A DNA stretch of 64,000 nucleotides from Gigaspora rosea (taxonomy: Eukaryota > Glomeromycota > Glomeromycetes > Diversisporales > Gigasporaceae), in NCBI GenBank assembly GCA_003550325.1, contig QKWP01000028.1, positions 436,530-500,529 of the forward strand, given 5' to 3'. How positions within the stretch are numbered: position 1 is the stretch's first letter; each line of letters starts with the position of its first letter. Position numbers and translations under genes: made by a program. Under the pieces are notes generated by a model. That model worked only from the letters and a program-made list of their open reading frames with translations. It searched no databases and was not told where the DNA came from. Shown one piece after another: positions 11,860 through 23,649 of the stretch.

Positions 11860-13530
11860 TACAACCCAAGAATTGCAAGCTAACTCAATCTTAACTACAT
11901 ACTAAAATAACAGCTAGTAAGTTCTGTAATAGAATTTTTGCAGTAATTTACAATAGAAATTATGATAATTCCATTATTAATTTAGCCACTATTAGACTGT
12001 ATTGGTGAGTAAGTTCTACATCAGAATTTTATAGTAGAAACTAAAAAAAATTCTAACTAACTCAATCTTAATTACATATTAGTAAGTAAATTTTGTAACA
12101 GAGTTTTTTTTATAGTAACTCATAATTGAAATCATGACAATTCCAATATTAACTCAACTATGTGTATCCATTATTGATAAGTTCTATAATTTAATTTTTT
12201 ACAGTAACTCTTGGCAGAAATTATATTAATTCGAATACAACCAACTCAAATTAACCATACTTTAATCACTATAATAGCAAGTAAGTTCTAAGCTGAATTT
12301 TTTTTTTTTTAACCTCAATATATAAGGTGCACTTATAACATAAAAATTTACAAATTTACAATTGTTTATTAAGGCTAATAGAAGGCCTTTATTTACTATA
12401 TGATAGATCTGTTTAAGAACATTAAGTTCTCTGTTTAACTTATATGTGACTAAACTCGTAATTTTAAATTGTTAATTATATTATTGCCCCATTTAGATGA
12501 GGTATATAATCACCAGATTTCATAAACTATATTAATGTTTAACCATTTAACTGAATTTTTTATGTAGAGATCATTATAATAACTCTTTAATGTATATATT
12601 GCATTAGTGGGTAAATACATAACTGACTTCTTTACAGTAAATTGGTAGAATTCATGAAAATTTAACTATAACCAATTTAATGCAAGTAAATTTTGTAACA
12701 GAATTTTTTACAGTAGAAATCATGATAATTCCAATACTAACTCAATCTTAACCACTGTGTGTATCAAATTAGTGAGTAAGCTTTATCAACAGAATTTTAC
12801 AGTAGCATATATTAGAAAATCATATTCCAACATTAACCCAACTTCTGTATGTATCTCATTAGTGAATAAGTTTTGTAACAGAATTCTTTATAGCAGATAG
12901 TAAATCATTATAGCTTCAATGCAACCAACTCAACCTTAAGCAAATACTGGACCATTGGAATAGCGATAACAATTTTTTACATAGAAATCATGAAAATTCC
13001 AAATACTAATTCGATTTTAACTTCCACATTAGCAAATAAATTCTGTAACTGAATTTCTTTAAGTAAACCATAATAGAAATTACGATAATTCTAATGCAGC
13101 TAAGTATACATTATTGGGCAAAAATTGTTGAATAACGGCAATTTGGCAAATGAGCACGTGCCGCAAAGCGGCACGTGTGCCAATCATTTGTCAAATTACC
13201 GTTATTCAACAATTTTTGCCCAATAATGGTGTTATCCGGCAATTTATGATCATGATTGGTAGGGAGTCACTCACTGAGTTTTAATTTGAATAAACATGAT
13301 TACGTTGTAACACATGAAAAAAATAACGGCAAGAAATTTTTTCATGATCATATGAGTTTGCCGGATAACTTAACCTTAATCGCATTTGAATAGTGAGTAA
13401 GTTCTGCAACAGATTTTTTACAGCAATTTATGGTAAATTATGATAATTCTAATACTAACACAACGTTAACCCCTAGTGTATACCGCATTAGTAAATTTAA
13501 TATCAGAATTCTTTGCCTTACTTATTCTTT
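11860..13530. repeat. Degenerate ~90-bp satellite
   Basis: Roughly fifteen irregular units (85-110 bp). Each unit carries the sequence GTAAGTTCTGTAACAGAATT, then a run close to TTTACAGTAACT, then GAAATCATGATAATTCC and AATACTAACTCAACCTTAAC. Isolated copies of the same unit occur at about 56220-56400 and 60400-60550. The array is interrupted by the inverted-repeat element at 13109-13379. Confidence 0.75.
13109..13379. mobile_element. Composite inverted-repeat element in the satellite
   Basis: Two parts are visible. 13109-13228 is an almost perfect hairpin with ~55-bp arms (CATTATTGGGC / GCCCAATAATG) and a GC-rich tip around GCACGTGCCGC. 13231-13379 starts GTTATCCGGCAA and ends TTGCCGGATAAC. 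A decayed relative with the same order of parts lies at 20432-20595. Confidence 0.65.
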
Positions 13531-14195
13531 GTTTATCTTATCCCTGTTTTCAATTAATTTTATCCTTAGTATTATAATCTATCAGTTTTAAAAAAAAATA
13601 AGCAAATCAAAAATCCTATTAAACCTGTACCCATCGACCGTATCATTCAAAAAAATATAAAAAAAATAATTCATTTTTTTTTTTTTACATTTCTTTTTAG
13701 CATATTATTAAAAATCAAGCCTTACTCTCATTTTGAGCAATAAGAACAGATTAATATAAACAAATTTACAAAAGATAAAATTATTTCCCTTAAATAGTAT
13801 TTATACTCTTATAAGTTCCTTCTTGCTATCCTACAAATCATCACAGTATAATACCAATAGAATTTTGTAAATGCGTCACATATTAAGTCAAGTGCCATTT
13901 TAAAATTGCAAGCGGGCGACTTCGTCGCCCGCCACATTTAAATCGCTAGTTTACTAACAAAATTGTAATGAATATAAGATGTGTCACCTGTAGATCATCT
14001 CTGTATCAATAAAATTTTTGTTAAGGATTAGGGTGAGCACCTAGGTTAGGGTCAGGGTTTAGCACTTAAATAGTAAAATTGCTCAAAGAAAATTTTTTGT
14101 AGAGCACGAAAGATGGTTTTCTATGCAGATTTTGAGTAATAAGCGATTTTTGATAAAACGAACGTTTGTTTTTTGAATTTTCTGATCGTGTTAAG
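13531..14195. other. Spacer with a GC hairpin and decayed repeat
   Basis: No gene. A perfect 9-bp GC stem, GCGGGCGAC-TTC-GTCGCCCGC, lies at 13912-13932. The stretch 14020-14200 contains TTAGGGT-like tracts and is similar to 44490-44620, including AAAATTTTTTGT and GCGATTTTTGA, so it is a dispersed repeat. Confidence 0.5.
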
Positions 14196-15290
14196 TTACA
14201 CGTGATCCTGAAATCTGATTGGTTTTAACTTAGTCCTAATATATAATATAGATTGATCGATATTATTTCTAGAAAGATCTTCTGCTAATGCTTTCCTTCC
14301 AATATTACGAATGTTATTTGTCCGAAGATCTAGATAAGTCAGAGTATAGTATTTATGCCAAGCTATAGCCAGTGTCTGAAATTGGGTTGCGGAGTCTGCG
14401 GACCGCAAACAAATTTTAAATTCCCGCAACCAAAATCTGAAGTGCATATGCGAATTCCGCACATAAATTTGTAAATTCTACTTATAAATTTCGATTAAAT
14501 GCTTATTCGCGCAACTAAATTTTTATAAATTCTTATAATTCGCAAATATATTTTTTTTATTTGGTTGCGGCCCATAACTAATTTAAAATTTGAATTTCAG
14601 ACACTGGCTAGCCGTTCCTCCTTCAGGGCCATTATTATTATGAAAACCCAAATAAATTAAATAATTGTTTTTATAAAGAGCAGTTTCCCACATTCTAGTC
14701 AAATTCATTACCTAAAAGTATAAATGAGTTAAAGCATTGTTCCAAAAAGGCCTTTTCAATCGCTTTTTCTGCTACATAACAAAACTGATTATTCCCAAGA
14801 TTCAAAGAAGTCGCCACTAAACCTTCTGCTTCCAGTTGCTTATTATAAATAATTAATTCAATTAAGGAAGTGTTCTTATAAGAGCTTCCGCTAGCACTTT
14901 CCTTACTTCATGATCGAATTGATTATTATAAAGAGGTTAGAGTTTTAAGAACTTTAGTAATTGCTTTACATCCTTCATAACAAATTGATTAGAACCAAGT
15001 TTTAAGAAGGTCAGAGTAGTGTTTTTATGATGCCTCACTAATGCTTTACCATTACATAACCAAGGTGATAATTCAAAATACTATAAGAATTGAGAATAGT
15101 ATTCATACAAAGGATTTGCTAATTTTTTCAAATAAAGTTGGTATTTCTTATAAAAGCTTTTCTGTTACATTTCCAACTTCGACATCAAATTGATTATTAT
15201 AAAGACTCAAATGTCTGAATAGTTGTCGCATAGTTTCCGAAGAACCCTTACATTTGATAAGAGAATGTTAATTGATAACGCCTTATGTCA
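14196..15290 (-). pseudogene. Decayed leucine-rich-repeat gene (LRR_RI/NLR type)
   Basis: On the minus strand several frames show the LRR phrase. Clear pieces are LTYLDLRTNNIRNIGRKALAE (14270-14350), LIYLGFHNNNGPEGGTA (14607-14657), FDHEVRKVLAEAL (near 14880-14930) and LSLYNNQFDVEVGNVTEKLL (15150-15215). Each follows the L-x-x-L-x-L-x-x-N-x-(hydrophobic)...G-x-x-A-L-A pattern of cytosolic LRR proteins. Between them are many stops and frame changes, and no start is recognisable. The array is also split by a hAT MITE at 14370-14606. Such genes form a large family in Rhizophagus. This copy cannot make a protein. Confidence 0.6.
14370..14606. mobile_element. hAT MITE (237 bp) inside the LRR pseudogene
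   Basis: Ends are CAGTGTCTGAAATT and AATTTCAGACACTG. Flanks GCTATAGC (left) and GCTAGCCG (right) are a decayed 8-bp duplication. On the minus strand the LRR text reads GGTA before it and IAWHKYYTLTYLDL after it, so removing the insert restores the repeat. Subterminal TTGCGG/CCGCAA motifs recur. Confidence 0.7.
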
Positions 15291-17060
15291 AGAGACAAAA
15301 TGTGTAAATGAATGTGGGGATGTATTTTGAACGACTCCTGTGATGATACAATCGGTTAGAAATTGCGGTGATTATGTTGTTGGGTAGCAATAAGATTGGG
15401 TATAGTAGGTACCGTAACAATGGAGAGTCTGCAAAATTAATTGAAAGAACTAGACCGATGCTACTAATACTTGCCGGGCCACTTAAAGGAGATAGAGCCG
15501 GCCTTTACTAAGGCGAGCAAAAGCAAAACAAAAGATAACTCCTTCTTTATGAACAAAAAACCCTTACTAAACGGATTTACTTATTTGTGCCGGTAATACA
15601 ACCCAAAAAAGGAAATTTAATTTTGTAAATAAACAAAGTGTGTAAAAACACAATGTTAGGGTTAGGAAGTTAACTTTAGGAGGTATAGTCATATATAGTT
15701 TTATATGCAAAATTTCGTCCCCGACATTTTTAATTAGTGCACAAAGATCGGTTTAAACGCTAGTTTTGGTGTATTTTCGCTTTTTTCTTCGTCTGCACGT
15801 GTTCGGAATTCATGTCGGGCTGATCCGTAACGATAAAATTCGAACTCACTGATTGGTAGTTGCTTTTTAGGAGTTTGTATTACCGGCACAATTTCACGTT
15901 AATTTCTCCTGATTTTTACAATAATTGACTTACATCAATTCTAAATACATACTTAATTTACAGTTACGACCCATGAAATACAGACGATCAATTCACAGAC
16001 AGCTATTTTTTTGTAGACAATTTATTTTATCGGCAATAAAAGTTACCCGCTTAAGGGGTGATCCGCAGTTAAAGTTGGTATAAATTTCATAGTAAAAATC
16101 GGCGGGCATGTGACTAGCTACCTTATATAGTAACCGATTGAAAAATACTCATGACCAAATTTCAGTTTAGCTCTACAACTTTTAATTAAGCAACATAAAA
16201 GAGTTACTTAATAAAAATAATACTTTTATATGTAAGCAAGCCAGATTCCTACATATAGAAAAAACATATGAATTTCCGATTTTGTTTATTATAAGGTTTA
16301 TCATTTTTTATTCCCCTTAAAAACGATTTACCACTTAAGTGTTTTAATAAATTTTAAAAACATGGTTTTCATAAAATATATCAATGAAAATATTATCAAT
16401 CTCAACAAAAAAATGGAAGGTATCATTTATATCGCAAACAAACTTAAGCAGCTGATGGAACCATGCTATGTCACATTTTGAATGATATGAAATAAAGAAT
16501 CACATCAAACGGAGAATAAAATGATTTAAACTTACCAATACATGCAAAAATTCTCCAATATTACGTATGTAATTTGCAAATTTAACCGTTTATTTATTTA
16601 GTAATAAAATTTAAGTAAATAACTAATTAAATCTAATAAGTGGAATCATAAAATTATTGATTTAAAAGAAGTTTTTTTATTCAATAAATTTTATTTCGTA
16701 AATTTTATATTTTTATTAGAGGTAAATTGAGATTGAATATTATAATATTTTTTGTAATTTGTAACATATATTTATCCAAACATATAAATTTGCATATATT
16801 AAAAGCCAATCGTAAAAACAAATTGGACTAGTATAATAAATCATTTTTCATATATTATTTTTGATTACCATTAAAGAATTGGCTTAATTTTATTATTAAG
16901 TACAATACTTAATAATCCCACTATTAAAGCTTAAATTAACAAATAATACTTAATAAATTTTTTTTAGAAAACCTTTATTTTTTTGAGTTTTTGCTGCTGA
17001 TTTTTTTACAATAATAAAACTTAAATTCTTAATAAATACATAGTAATATTAATTGATTTG
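15291..17060. other. Spacer containing a TIR element
   Basis: There is no gene that I can support. A small element sits at 15587-15889; the rest is AT-rich spacer. The last ~700 bases form the 3' flank of the Sel1-kinase gene. Confidence 0.4.
15587..15889. mobile_element. TIR element (303 bp), GGTAATACAA family
   Basis: Ends are GTGCCGGTAATACAA and TTGTATTACCGGCAC, a perfect 15-bp inverted repeat. The interior has a GTTAGGGTTAGG tract and a GCACGTGTTCGG motif. A second member is at 21998-22709. No convincing TSD is visible. Confidence 0.65.
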
Positions 17061-19035
17061 CTAAATGTTATCTGTAACTTCTGTAATACTCACAGTTTTA
17101 CTACCTTTCAGTTTTAATAGACTTTTAGTGATTTCGGTTATATTATAAGCTTTACTTGTATATACATTTTTTATATTTTCTTTAATTGTTGATAATTTTT
17201 TATTAATCTCATCACTTTCTAAAAATTGTCTTTTAATTTCATTTTCGTCTTCACTTTCAATAATATCTAACCAATCATCTAGTTCATAAATTATTTCTTT
17301 AGATATTGGGCGTTTTTCTGGATCCGAATCCATGCATTGGTTTGCTAATTCAATATAACAATCAGGAATCCTGGTCCAAATTTTGGCCGTAGCCCATTAC
17401 AAATTTTTACTGCGAGATCGATATCAAATTTATAATTATTAAAAGGTCTTTGGCCAGTTGTTATTTCTGTCATGATTATTCCGAATGAATAAATATCTGA
17501 AGCTTGATTATATGGTTATTTTTGAAAGAGTTCCGGTGAAATATAAGGTAAAACTCCATGAATATGTTCTTCTTTTTCTTTTTCATCAAGCGGTTTTGAT
17601 AAACCTAAATCAGTAATATATGCTTCATAATCTTCTTTCAACAGAATATTTCCAGGATGAATATCTCTATGTAAATACTCTTTAGAATGAATATGATCAA
17701 TATTGATTATTATATCACGGAGTATCTTTAATTTGAGTTGCCATTCAAATTTAAATATATCAATAATGGTTTTGTTCAATGAACCGTATTTTGCATAATT
17801 AAGCACTAAAATGTATTCTTTTGTTGTTTCATCTCTTGATATTCCTAAATATTGATTTAAACTATGACAAGCTTTCAACTAAAAAAAACAAATTAAATCA
17901 TCAGTTATTATATTTAATCAAATATAATTTTTTAAAAATAAAAATAATTTCAAAAATATTAATATGATACCTCTTTTATAAACGGCTCTCTATTTTTATT
18001 TGAATCTCTTACAAGCTTAATTGCAACTTCTTCATATGATCCATAGCTATTTAAATATTTTGCTTTGAAAACTGTAGAATAGCCTCCTTTGCCTATTTCT
18101 TCAATATTTTTAAAATTTTTAAATGGTATCCAATGAAAATATTCATATTTTTTGTCAGTGGAACATTGTTCAGTAATGGCTGATTTTAAACACCATTCAA
18201 AAGCAATATCTAAATTCTTTTCAACAACAATTCCATTTTGATAAAATTCTCCAGTACAGTACATTCCATTAGCGTGTCCCATCTCTGCTGATTTTTTATA
18301 AAGTTCGAACGCTTTATATTCATCTTTTATGACTCCTTTTCCATAATGATAGCATACTCCTACATTATATATCCCCATAGCAACCCCCATATCCGCAGAT
18401 TTTTTATAATATTTGAATGCTTTATTTTTATTTTCTTCAACTCCAATTCCATATTTATAACAATAACCGACATCAATTGTTCCAAGAGCATCACCCATAA
18501 CATCAGATTTTTGATAATATTCGAACGCCTTATGTTCATTTTCCTTGACTCCGATTCCATATTGATAACGATATCCAATTTCTCTTATTCCTTTAATATT
18601 TCCCATCTTCGCAGAGTTTAAAAAATATTTGAATGCTTTCTTCGCGTCTTCTTTTACACCAATTCCTACATTATAACATACACCGAGAGCAAATATATCT
18701 CTCATTTCTGCTGCTTTTTGATAATACATGTATGCTTTACGCATATTTATTTCAACTCCGATTCCATGATTATAACAGTGCCCAAAATTACAAATTCCAG
18801 CAGCGTTTCCCATCTCTGCGGATTTTTGGTAATAAACAAATGCCTTAAGGAAATCCCTTTCAACTCCGATTCCATAATAATAACAATTTCCAACATTACA
18901 CGTTCCAGCGGCATTACCCATCTCGTCAGCTTTTAGGTATAACTCAAACGCCTTACGTTCATCCTTCCCCATGCCAATACCCTTTTGATAATTATCAGCA
19001 AGCCTATTAACTTCTGAAGATATAAATTGGCCCAT
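17061..19035 (-). CDS. Sel1-repeat protein kinase, interrupted by a stop and a frameshift
   Basis: Exon 1 runs 19035-17971 and exon 2 from 17878 to 17061; the intron is GTATCA...TTTTTTTTAG. The ATG is the first after an in-frame TAA 9 bases upstream. Residues ~14-290 are eight Sel1 repeats (YYYGIGVERDFLKAFVYYQKS type). A kinase domain follows: Gly loop GKGGYSTV, VAIK lysine, FIKE glutamate, catalytic HRDIHPGN, DLG in place of DFG, and SPEL. Exon 2 then breaks at a TAA (17516-17518) where QKxPYNQASDIYSFG should continue. A one-base frame change near 17366-17372 follows (RPKFGPGF / PDCYIELANQ). The C-lobe end MDSDPEKRP is intact. Sel1-kinase fusions are abundant in Rhizophagus, with unknown signalling roles. 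It is either a recent pseudogene, a truncated Sel1 product, or assembly error. Confidence 0.85.
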
Positions 19036-19420
19036 GTTGAAGGTTTAAAACATGAAAAATTATCTATTATTCATTTTGGCATTTTTCTTTTAAAAGAATT
19101 TGAGGTTCAAAAACTATAAATCTTTTTTAAGTAATGGAGTTATACAATCTATAACAATTCGCATACCGATACGAATTGAACTTTACACAAAATCATATTA
19201 CACTTTGCACTAATAATTACATAGTATATTAGGGTGTCACAATCAATGTTTCGGCTGAAACTTCCGAAACCTAGTTTATTATACAAAAATGGAAGTGATA
19301 CTAGGTAAATAAAGAAAAGGTGGTCTATATACAAATTTGGGAGTAAACTAATGGAAAAATTCGAATTTTTGAAATACTTAATATATAGATACGTGCATTA
19401 TTATTGCTCGTCTCGTCGTG
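19036..19420. other. 5' flank of the Sel1-kinase gene
   Basis: AT-rich promoter-proximal sequence. No clear TATA box or motif could be singled out. Confidence 0.35.
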
Positions 19421-19880
19421 TGCCCCTTCCTCGCACACAACAGTCGTGACCAACCTTCATAACTACGGTCACGTCCTTTTATGCAAACGACGTCATACAG
19501 TATGGGATGGGGTCGCGGAACAAGCCGCAGGACGTCACGTGAGCAGATCTTTTCGAGGATAGTACTTCGATCTCTTTGTTTGTCTCGTTTTCATTTTCGC
19601 GACAAGTCCAGTGACTCTGTAGTCCTGTATCGCCCCCTTCTACTCAAACCCTCTCTTTTTCCTCTTCTTTCTTCTTTTCCTTTTCCTTTTGGGCGTGGTG
19701 GGAGGGATAGCTGGACCCAATGTCGAGCAGAAAATTCAAAGAACAAAGAGATCGATGCAGATCATCAGGTTACCTAAAATACCATTTCGTCAGTGATCTG
19801 CTGTCACACGGAAAGTCCGGTGACTCGCAATAATGTCCCGCCTTGTGACTTCGTTCACAAGCGGATCATTTTATGACGAA
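19420..19880. other. GC- and CpG-richer unassigned block
   Basis: This stands out from its surroundings by base composition and contains GACGTCACGTGA near 19530. It also has a CT-rich tract (19650-19690) and a hairpin CCGCCTTGTGA-cttcg-TTCACAAGCGG at 19839-19864. A 98-codon open frame (19481-19777) has no recognisable domain and looks incidental. It could be the promoter or 5' region of an unrecognised transcript lying divergent to the Sel1-kinase gene, or a solo repeat. I cannot decide. Confidence 0.3.
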
Positions 19881-20431
19881 TTTATTTGTTTATCTGTTAT
19901 TAAATATTTCAATAAATAAATTTATAAGAAATAACTATTTGAACAAGAATGTTGATTTTCAATAATTATTTCTGCATATGGTAGTTTTTATTAGACACAA
20001 AAATTAAGAAACTTGCAGATTTGTGGATTTGTATCACGCGCAGGATTTTTGGAGAAACCGCGATTTGCCCATCTCTAGCTGTATGTTATCGAATAGAAAC
20101 AACCAAAATGTTGCAAAAAAATTGAGAATTTTTTCTAGCTAAAGTGAAAGGGATTGCTTCTATTCGAATCCGATTTTATTAGTAGAACATAACAATCTTA
20201 GTTAAATTTTTGCACAGAAATCTAGGGGTTGCTTCTAATCGGTAGCATAAGATATATATCTTTTTATGCTATTGTAAAAAAAAATTTTATTAATCCGTTT
20301 GAGCTGTCAGAAAGGCCGCTGGATAAAAAAAAAAAAAACAAAAAAAAAGAGACCAGATAATCCTCGTAATGAAATACGTTGTTTTTAAATGAAAAAATAG
20401 TATGAAAATATAAGAACCATGAAATAAATCA

Positions 20432-20595
20432 GTTATTTCCGCTTCGCGGGCAATAACTAAAATAATATAACGCATTCGACAATATGTGTTATCCCGGTAC
20501 TTTATAATTCTGATTCTCAGGGAATTAACAACTGATAATACATGAGAAAAATAACAAAAAGAAATAATTTCATGACCATATGAGTTTGAGGATAA
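20432..20595. repeat. Decayed copy of the 13109-13379 inverted-repeat element
   Basis: A short hairpin GTTATTTCCGC-ttcgc-GGGCAATAAC (20432-20457) is followed by a GTTATCCCGG...TTTGAGGATAA segment. The order and end sequences match 13231-13379. Confidence 0.5.
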
Positions 20596-21090
20596 ATAAA
20601 GCAAAGCAATCACTAGCTTTTTAAAAAAATATTTTAGAAAATTTTAATGAAATAATCTAAAAAGTGCACCCATGCACTCTGTGCCCCCTAGCAGTCCCCT
20701 AGTGCTCCCTAACAATGATGTTAAATGACCTGAAATGACCCAAATGACTCAAATGACCAATGACTGGTCATTGGGTCATTTCAAGAATGAAATGACCTAT
20801 TGGGTCATTTAATTTTATTGGTGGAAATAACATTAATTAAACATGAAATTCGAAGTCAACAATAATTCAAAATATTATATTATTCGAAGTCAACAATAAT
20901 TCAAAATATAATATTAAATATTTAATACATACGCTAAGATTTGATCAATTTATAATCTTTTAAGTCCATTTTACTCCAGTTCTCGAAAGTAAAAACAAAA
21001 GCCGGGTTGTCCTGTGCTAAATTACCGTGATTGATTTCAGAACTCCGTGATATACGTTAATGAATCTTAACTATCGATTTTAATCCCGTG

Positions 21091-21612
21091 TAAGGATAGG
21101 AATCGGTCAAAAATTTCTAGTCGATTAGTCAGTCGACTAAAACTGTTAGTCATCGATTAACTAAAAATCGACTAATCGATTAATCGACTAATCGACTAAT
21201 CGACTAATCAACTAATCGACTAGTCGATTAATCGATTAGTCAATTAGTCGACTAATCGATTAGTCGATTAGTCGATTTAGTCAGGTTTATGAAAATATAT
21301 ATCTGATATTATAGAATACGCATACATATATATGCATATATATGCATGTGTAAATTGTACATGAAACGTGAATTTGTGTGTGCTGATATATTAGTTATTA
21401 ACCAACTAGTCGACTAATCGACTAATCGACTAATCAACTAATCGACTAATCGACTAATCGACTAACTGACTAACCGACTAATCGATAACCGACTAATCGA
21501 CTAGTCGACTAATCGACTAATCGATCGACTGACTACAAATAAATAAAAAATCAGTCGATTAGTCGACTAATGGTCGATTAGTCGACTAATGACTATATGA
21601 TTTCTTTCCTTA
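21091..21612. mobile_element. hAT-like element made of CGACTAAT repeats
   Basis: Ends TAAGGATAGGAATC and GATTTCTTTCCTTA are inverted at 12 of 14 positions. The TSD ATCCCGTG is perfect (21083-21090 and 21613-21620). Two long arrays of TCGACTAATCGACTAATCGATTAG-like units (21120-21290 and 21400-21590) surround a short AT-rich middle, so the whole unit can fold on itself. Confidence 0.8.
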
Positions 21613-21997
21613 ATCCCGTGACCTCATATTAGAGCCTCGTGACATAATCTAGAGCTCTATTCGACCCTAATTACTCGGACCAAGTCTATTTACGCCTCAA
21701 TCGAAACCTTACCATTGTTAGTGTAGTTTAGTTGATTTTAGTTAGTCTTACTAGTGTATAGTTGCGATACTTACATGGAGGCTCACAACGTACATACATA
21801 ATTTGGTTTATGATACGTATCAAAAGTATGTCAGGTGTTGTGCAAATTTATAGCAAAAAAAGATTTTTAATTAATTAAAATTAAATTAGTAAAAACTTCC
21901 CGTTTGAAGTCAAATTCATTCGTTTATATACATTTGAATTTAATATATGAGACGTTAACGTGTTACCTAGCACATTAACGTGCTTTCTAACATATTT

Positions 21998-22709
21998 GCG
22001 TGGGTAATACAAACCAAAAAAGGATCACCGATTATTTAGGGTTAGGTCTTAAGGTTAGAGACTATAGGGTTAGAGTGATGCTTACAATGTGTAAGATTTC
22101 ATTCCCGTCATTTGCACCAAGATCGATTTAAATATTTGTTTTCGCTTTTTTCATCTTTTGCGCGTGTTCGGATTATTCGTCAGGCTGATCTGGAATAGTC
22201 AAATTTTGCTAGTGATACGGGTCGACCCTCAGCCCGCACCTTTGTGGGCCTAGAATCGATTATCTTCTAAAGTATATTTCAGGCCAGGAATTAAATAAAA
22301 TCGGCTAGTCATTTTATAATAACTTAAGAGAATTGGCTTATTTAGGTGATAAACTGCAAATAGCGAATATAATCTAAGTATAAGAATGTTCGGAGACATA
22401 GACAATCAATCAACATGAAATACCAACATGCTGGAATTTTTCTCAAGGACAAAAAGAATAAAAATTAAATCATTTGATATCACTAGAATTCGATAAAAAA
22501 AATTATCTGATGGCTTTTTACTCGTTTAATATAGATAAATGTTGACTGATTCTGATCAGAAAAAATTACACTAGAAAAAGGTCGGCCCGGTCGACCGGCC
22601 CGAGATTTTTTGGATCGGCCTCGGCCCGCGATTTTTTCATCGACCCGTATCACTAAATTTTGCACTCTCCGATTTGCTATTTCCTCTCCAGGAGTTTGTA
22701 TTACCCGCG
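21998..22709. mobile_element. TIR element of the GGTAATACAA family, split by a hAT element
   Basis: Ends are GCGTGGGTAATACAAACC and GAGTTTGTATTACCCGCG. The interior up to 22201 parallels 15587-15889: a TTAGGG-type tract, GCACCAAGATCGATTTAAA, and a GCGTGTTCGG motif. It is interrupted at 22202 by 22210-22655. Confidence 0.65.
22210..22655. mobile_element. Non-autonomous hAT element, TAGTGATACGGGTC family, copy 2
   Basis: TIR TAGTGATACGGGTCGA with its complement at the right end. The perfect 8-bp TSD is AATTTTGC (22202-22209 and 22656-22663). The AT-rich interior is nearly the same as 11153-11852, with one internal deletion. It is inserted in the 21998-22709 element. Confidence 0.9.
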
Positions 22710-23161
22710 AAATAAGTAGATGACACGTTGACATGCTATATAGAATTTTATAATTCTAACCCCTTAACACGTATCGCACTAACGTTAACGGGCGATTATA
22801 TGTCAATCATCAAGTTTACACGGATTTTGACTACCATATCACTACTAATAACCAAAATGACCTTCAAATGACCCCGGTCATTTATTGCAGATGACCCAAA
22901 ATTCAAATGACGTATAATGACCGGTCATTTCAGGGGTCATTTGAGGTTATTTAAAAATTTTTCAAATGACCAGGTCATTTAACATCACTGCTCCCTAATG
23001 TATTAGTAATAATTTCTCCTGAAGTTAGATTAGGGTTAGGGTTAGGGTCAAAATTAATACAAAATTGTAAAAAAATCATTTTTTGTTAGAAGTGCAGTAG
23101 GTGTTATCTTATTAAAATTTTGAGATATAAAAATAGAGGCACAAAGTGCCAGTGCACTTTT

Positions 23162-23574
23162 TAGTAAAGTTCATTTTAATTTATATTAATATAATAATAT
23201 AGGTTTAAATACTTAAAATTTTAATTAAGGCTCAACTTTCTTGTACGTAGAACTAACGCATTAGTTATTTTTTATTACTGGTTTTTGAAATGATTGACAT
23301 TAAAAAGATTTTTTGATGTATACTGGGTTTATAGAAAAAAAATTTGTTGATCTTGCACCGCTAAATCCAGTGCCACATGAAATATCTATTAAAGTTTTTT
23401 AATAAGGTAACTTCTGTTGTATTACTAATAAAAAAATGCCCTCACGCTAACTCTGACCTTAACCATAAACCTTATCTTTATGTTAATGATTGACTTATTT
23501 GGCCACTATTTGACTATTAGGGGCACCAAATGCACGGGCATTATTGATCGTTGATCGTTATAAATTCCCTTTTT

Positions 23575-23575
<1 letters not shown>
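23162..23575. other. Spacer with a possible decayed MITE
   Basis: At 23430-23550 a segment with ATGCCCTCACGC on one side and GCACGGGCATT on the other may be another relative of the 3394-3593 family. It is too decayed to delimit. Confidence 0.3.

Positions 23576-23624
<49 letters not shown>
23576..23624. repeat. 49-base T run just 3' of the receptor gene
   Basis: An uninterrupted run of T on the plus strand. It lies 25 bases past the stop codon of the minus-strand receptor gene, so it reads as a genomic A run in that gene's 3' region. Confidence 0.9.
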
Positions 23625-23629
<5 letters not shown>

Positions 23630-23649
23630 ACTTTCCAAATGTGATTGGT

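Larger units (their letters stand above)
20713..22990. mobile_element. Non-autonomous hAT element (2.3 kb), 8-bp TSD CTCCCTAA
   Basis: TIRs are CAATGATGTTAAATGACCT and the complement of AGGTCATTTAACATCACTG. A perfect TSD CTCCCTAA lies at 20705-20712 and 22991-22998. Subterminal regions at both ends are built of AAATGACC/GGTCATTT motifs (20730-20815 and 22855-22980). There is no transposase. It carries further insertions at 21091-21612, 21998-22709 and 22210-22655. Confidence 0.9.
20660..23161. mobile_element. TA-flanked MITE carrying a stack of nested insertions
   Basis: Outer ends are AAAAGTGCAC (20660) and GTGCACTTTT (23161), flanked by TA on both sides. The parts outside the insertions (20660-20712 and 22991-23161) match the 200-bp element at 3394-3593. 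The native element was therefore about 220 bp and was later split by the hAT element 20713-22990. Confidence 0.7.

Noticed and set aside
18346-18936. Several open frames on both strands
   Set aside because: Shadows of the Sel1 repeats on the minus strand; the repeat period keeps other frames open.
19481-19777. 98-codon open frame in the GC-rich block
   Set aside because: No domain, Arg/Ser-rich composition from CT and CG tracts, and no intron-exon context. Kept only as an unassigned block.
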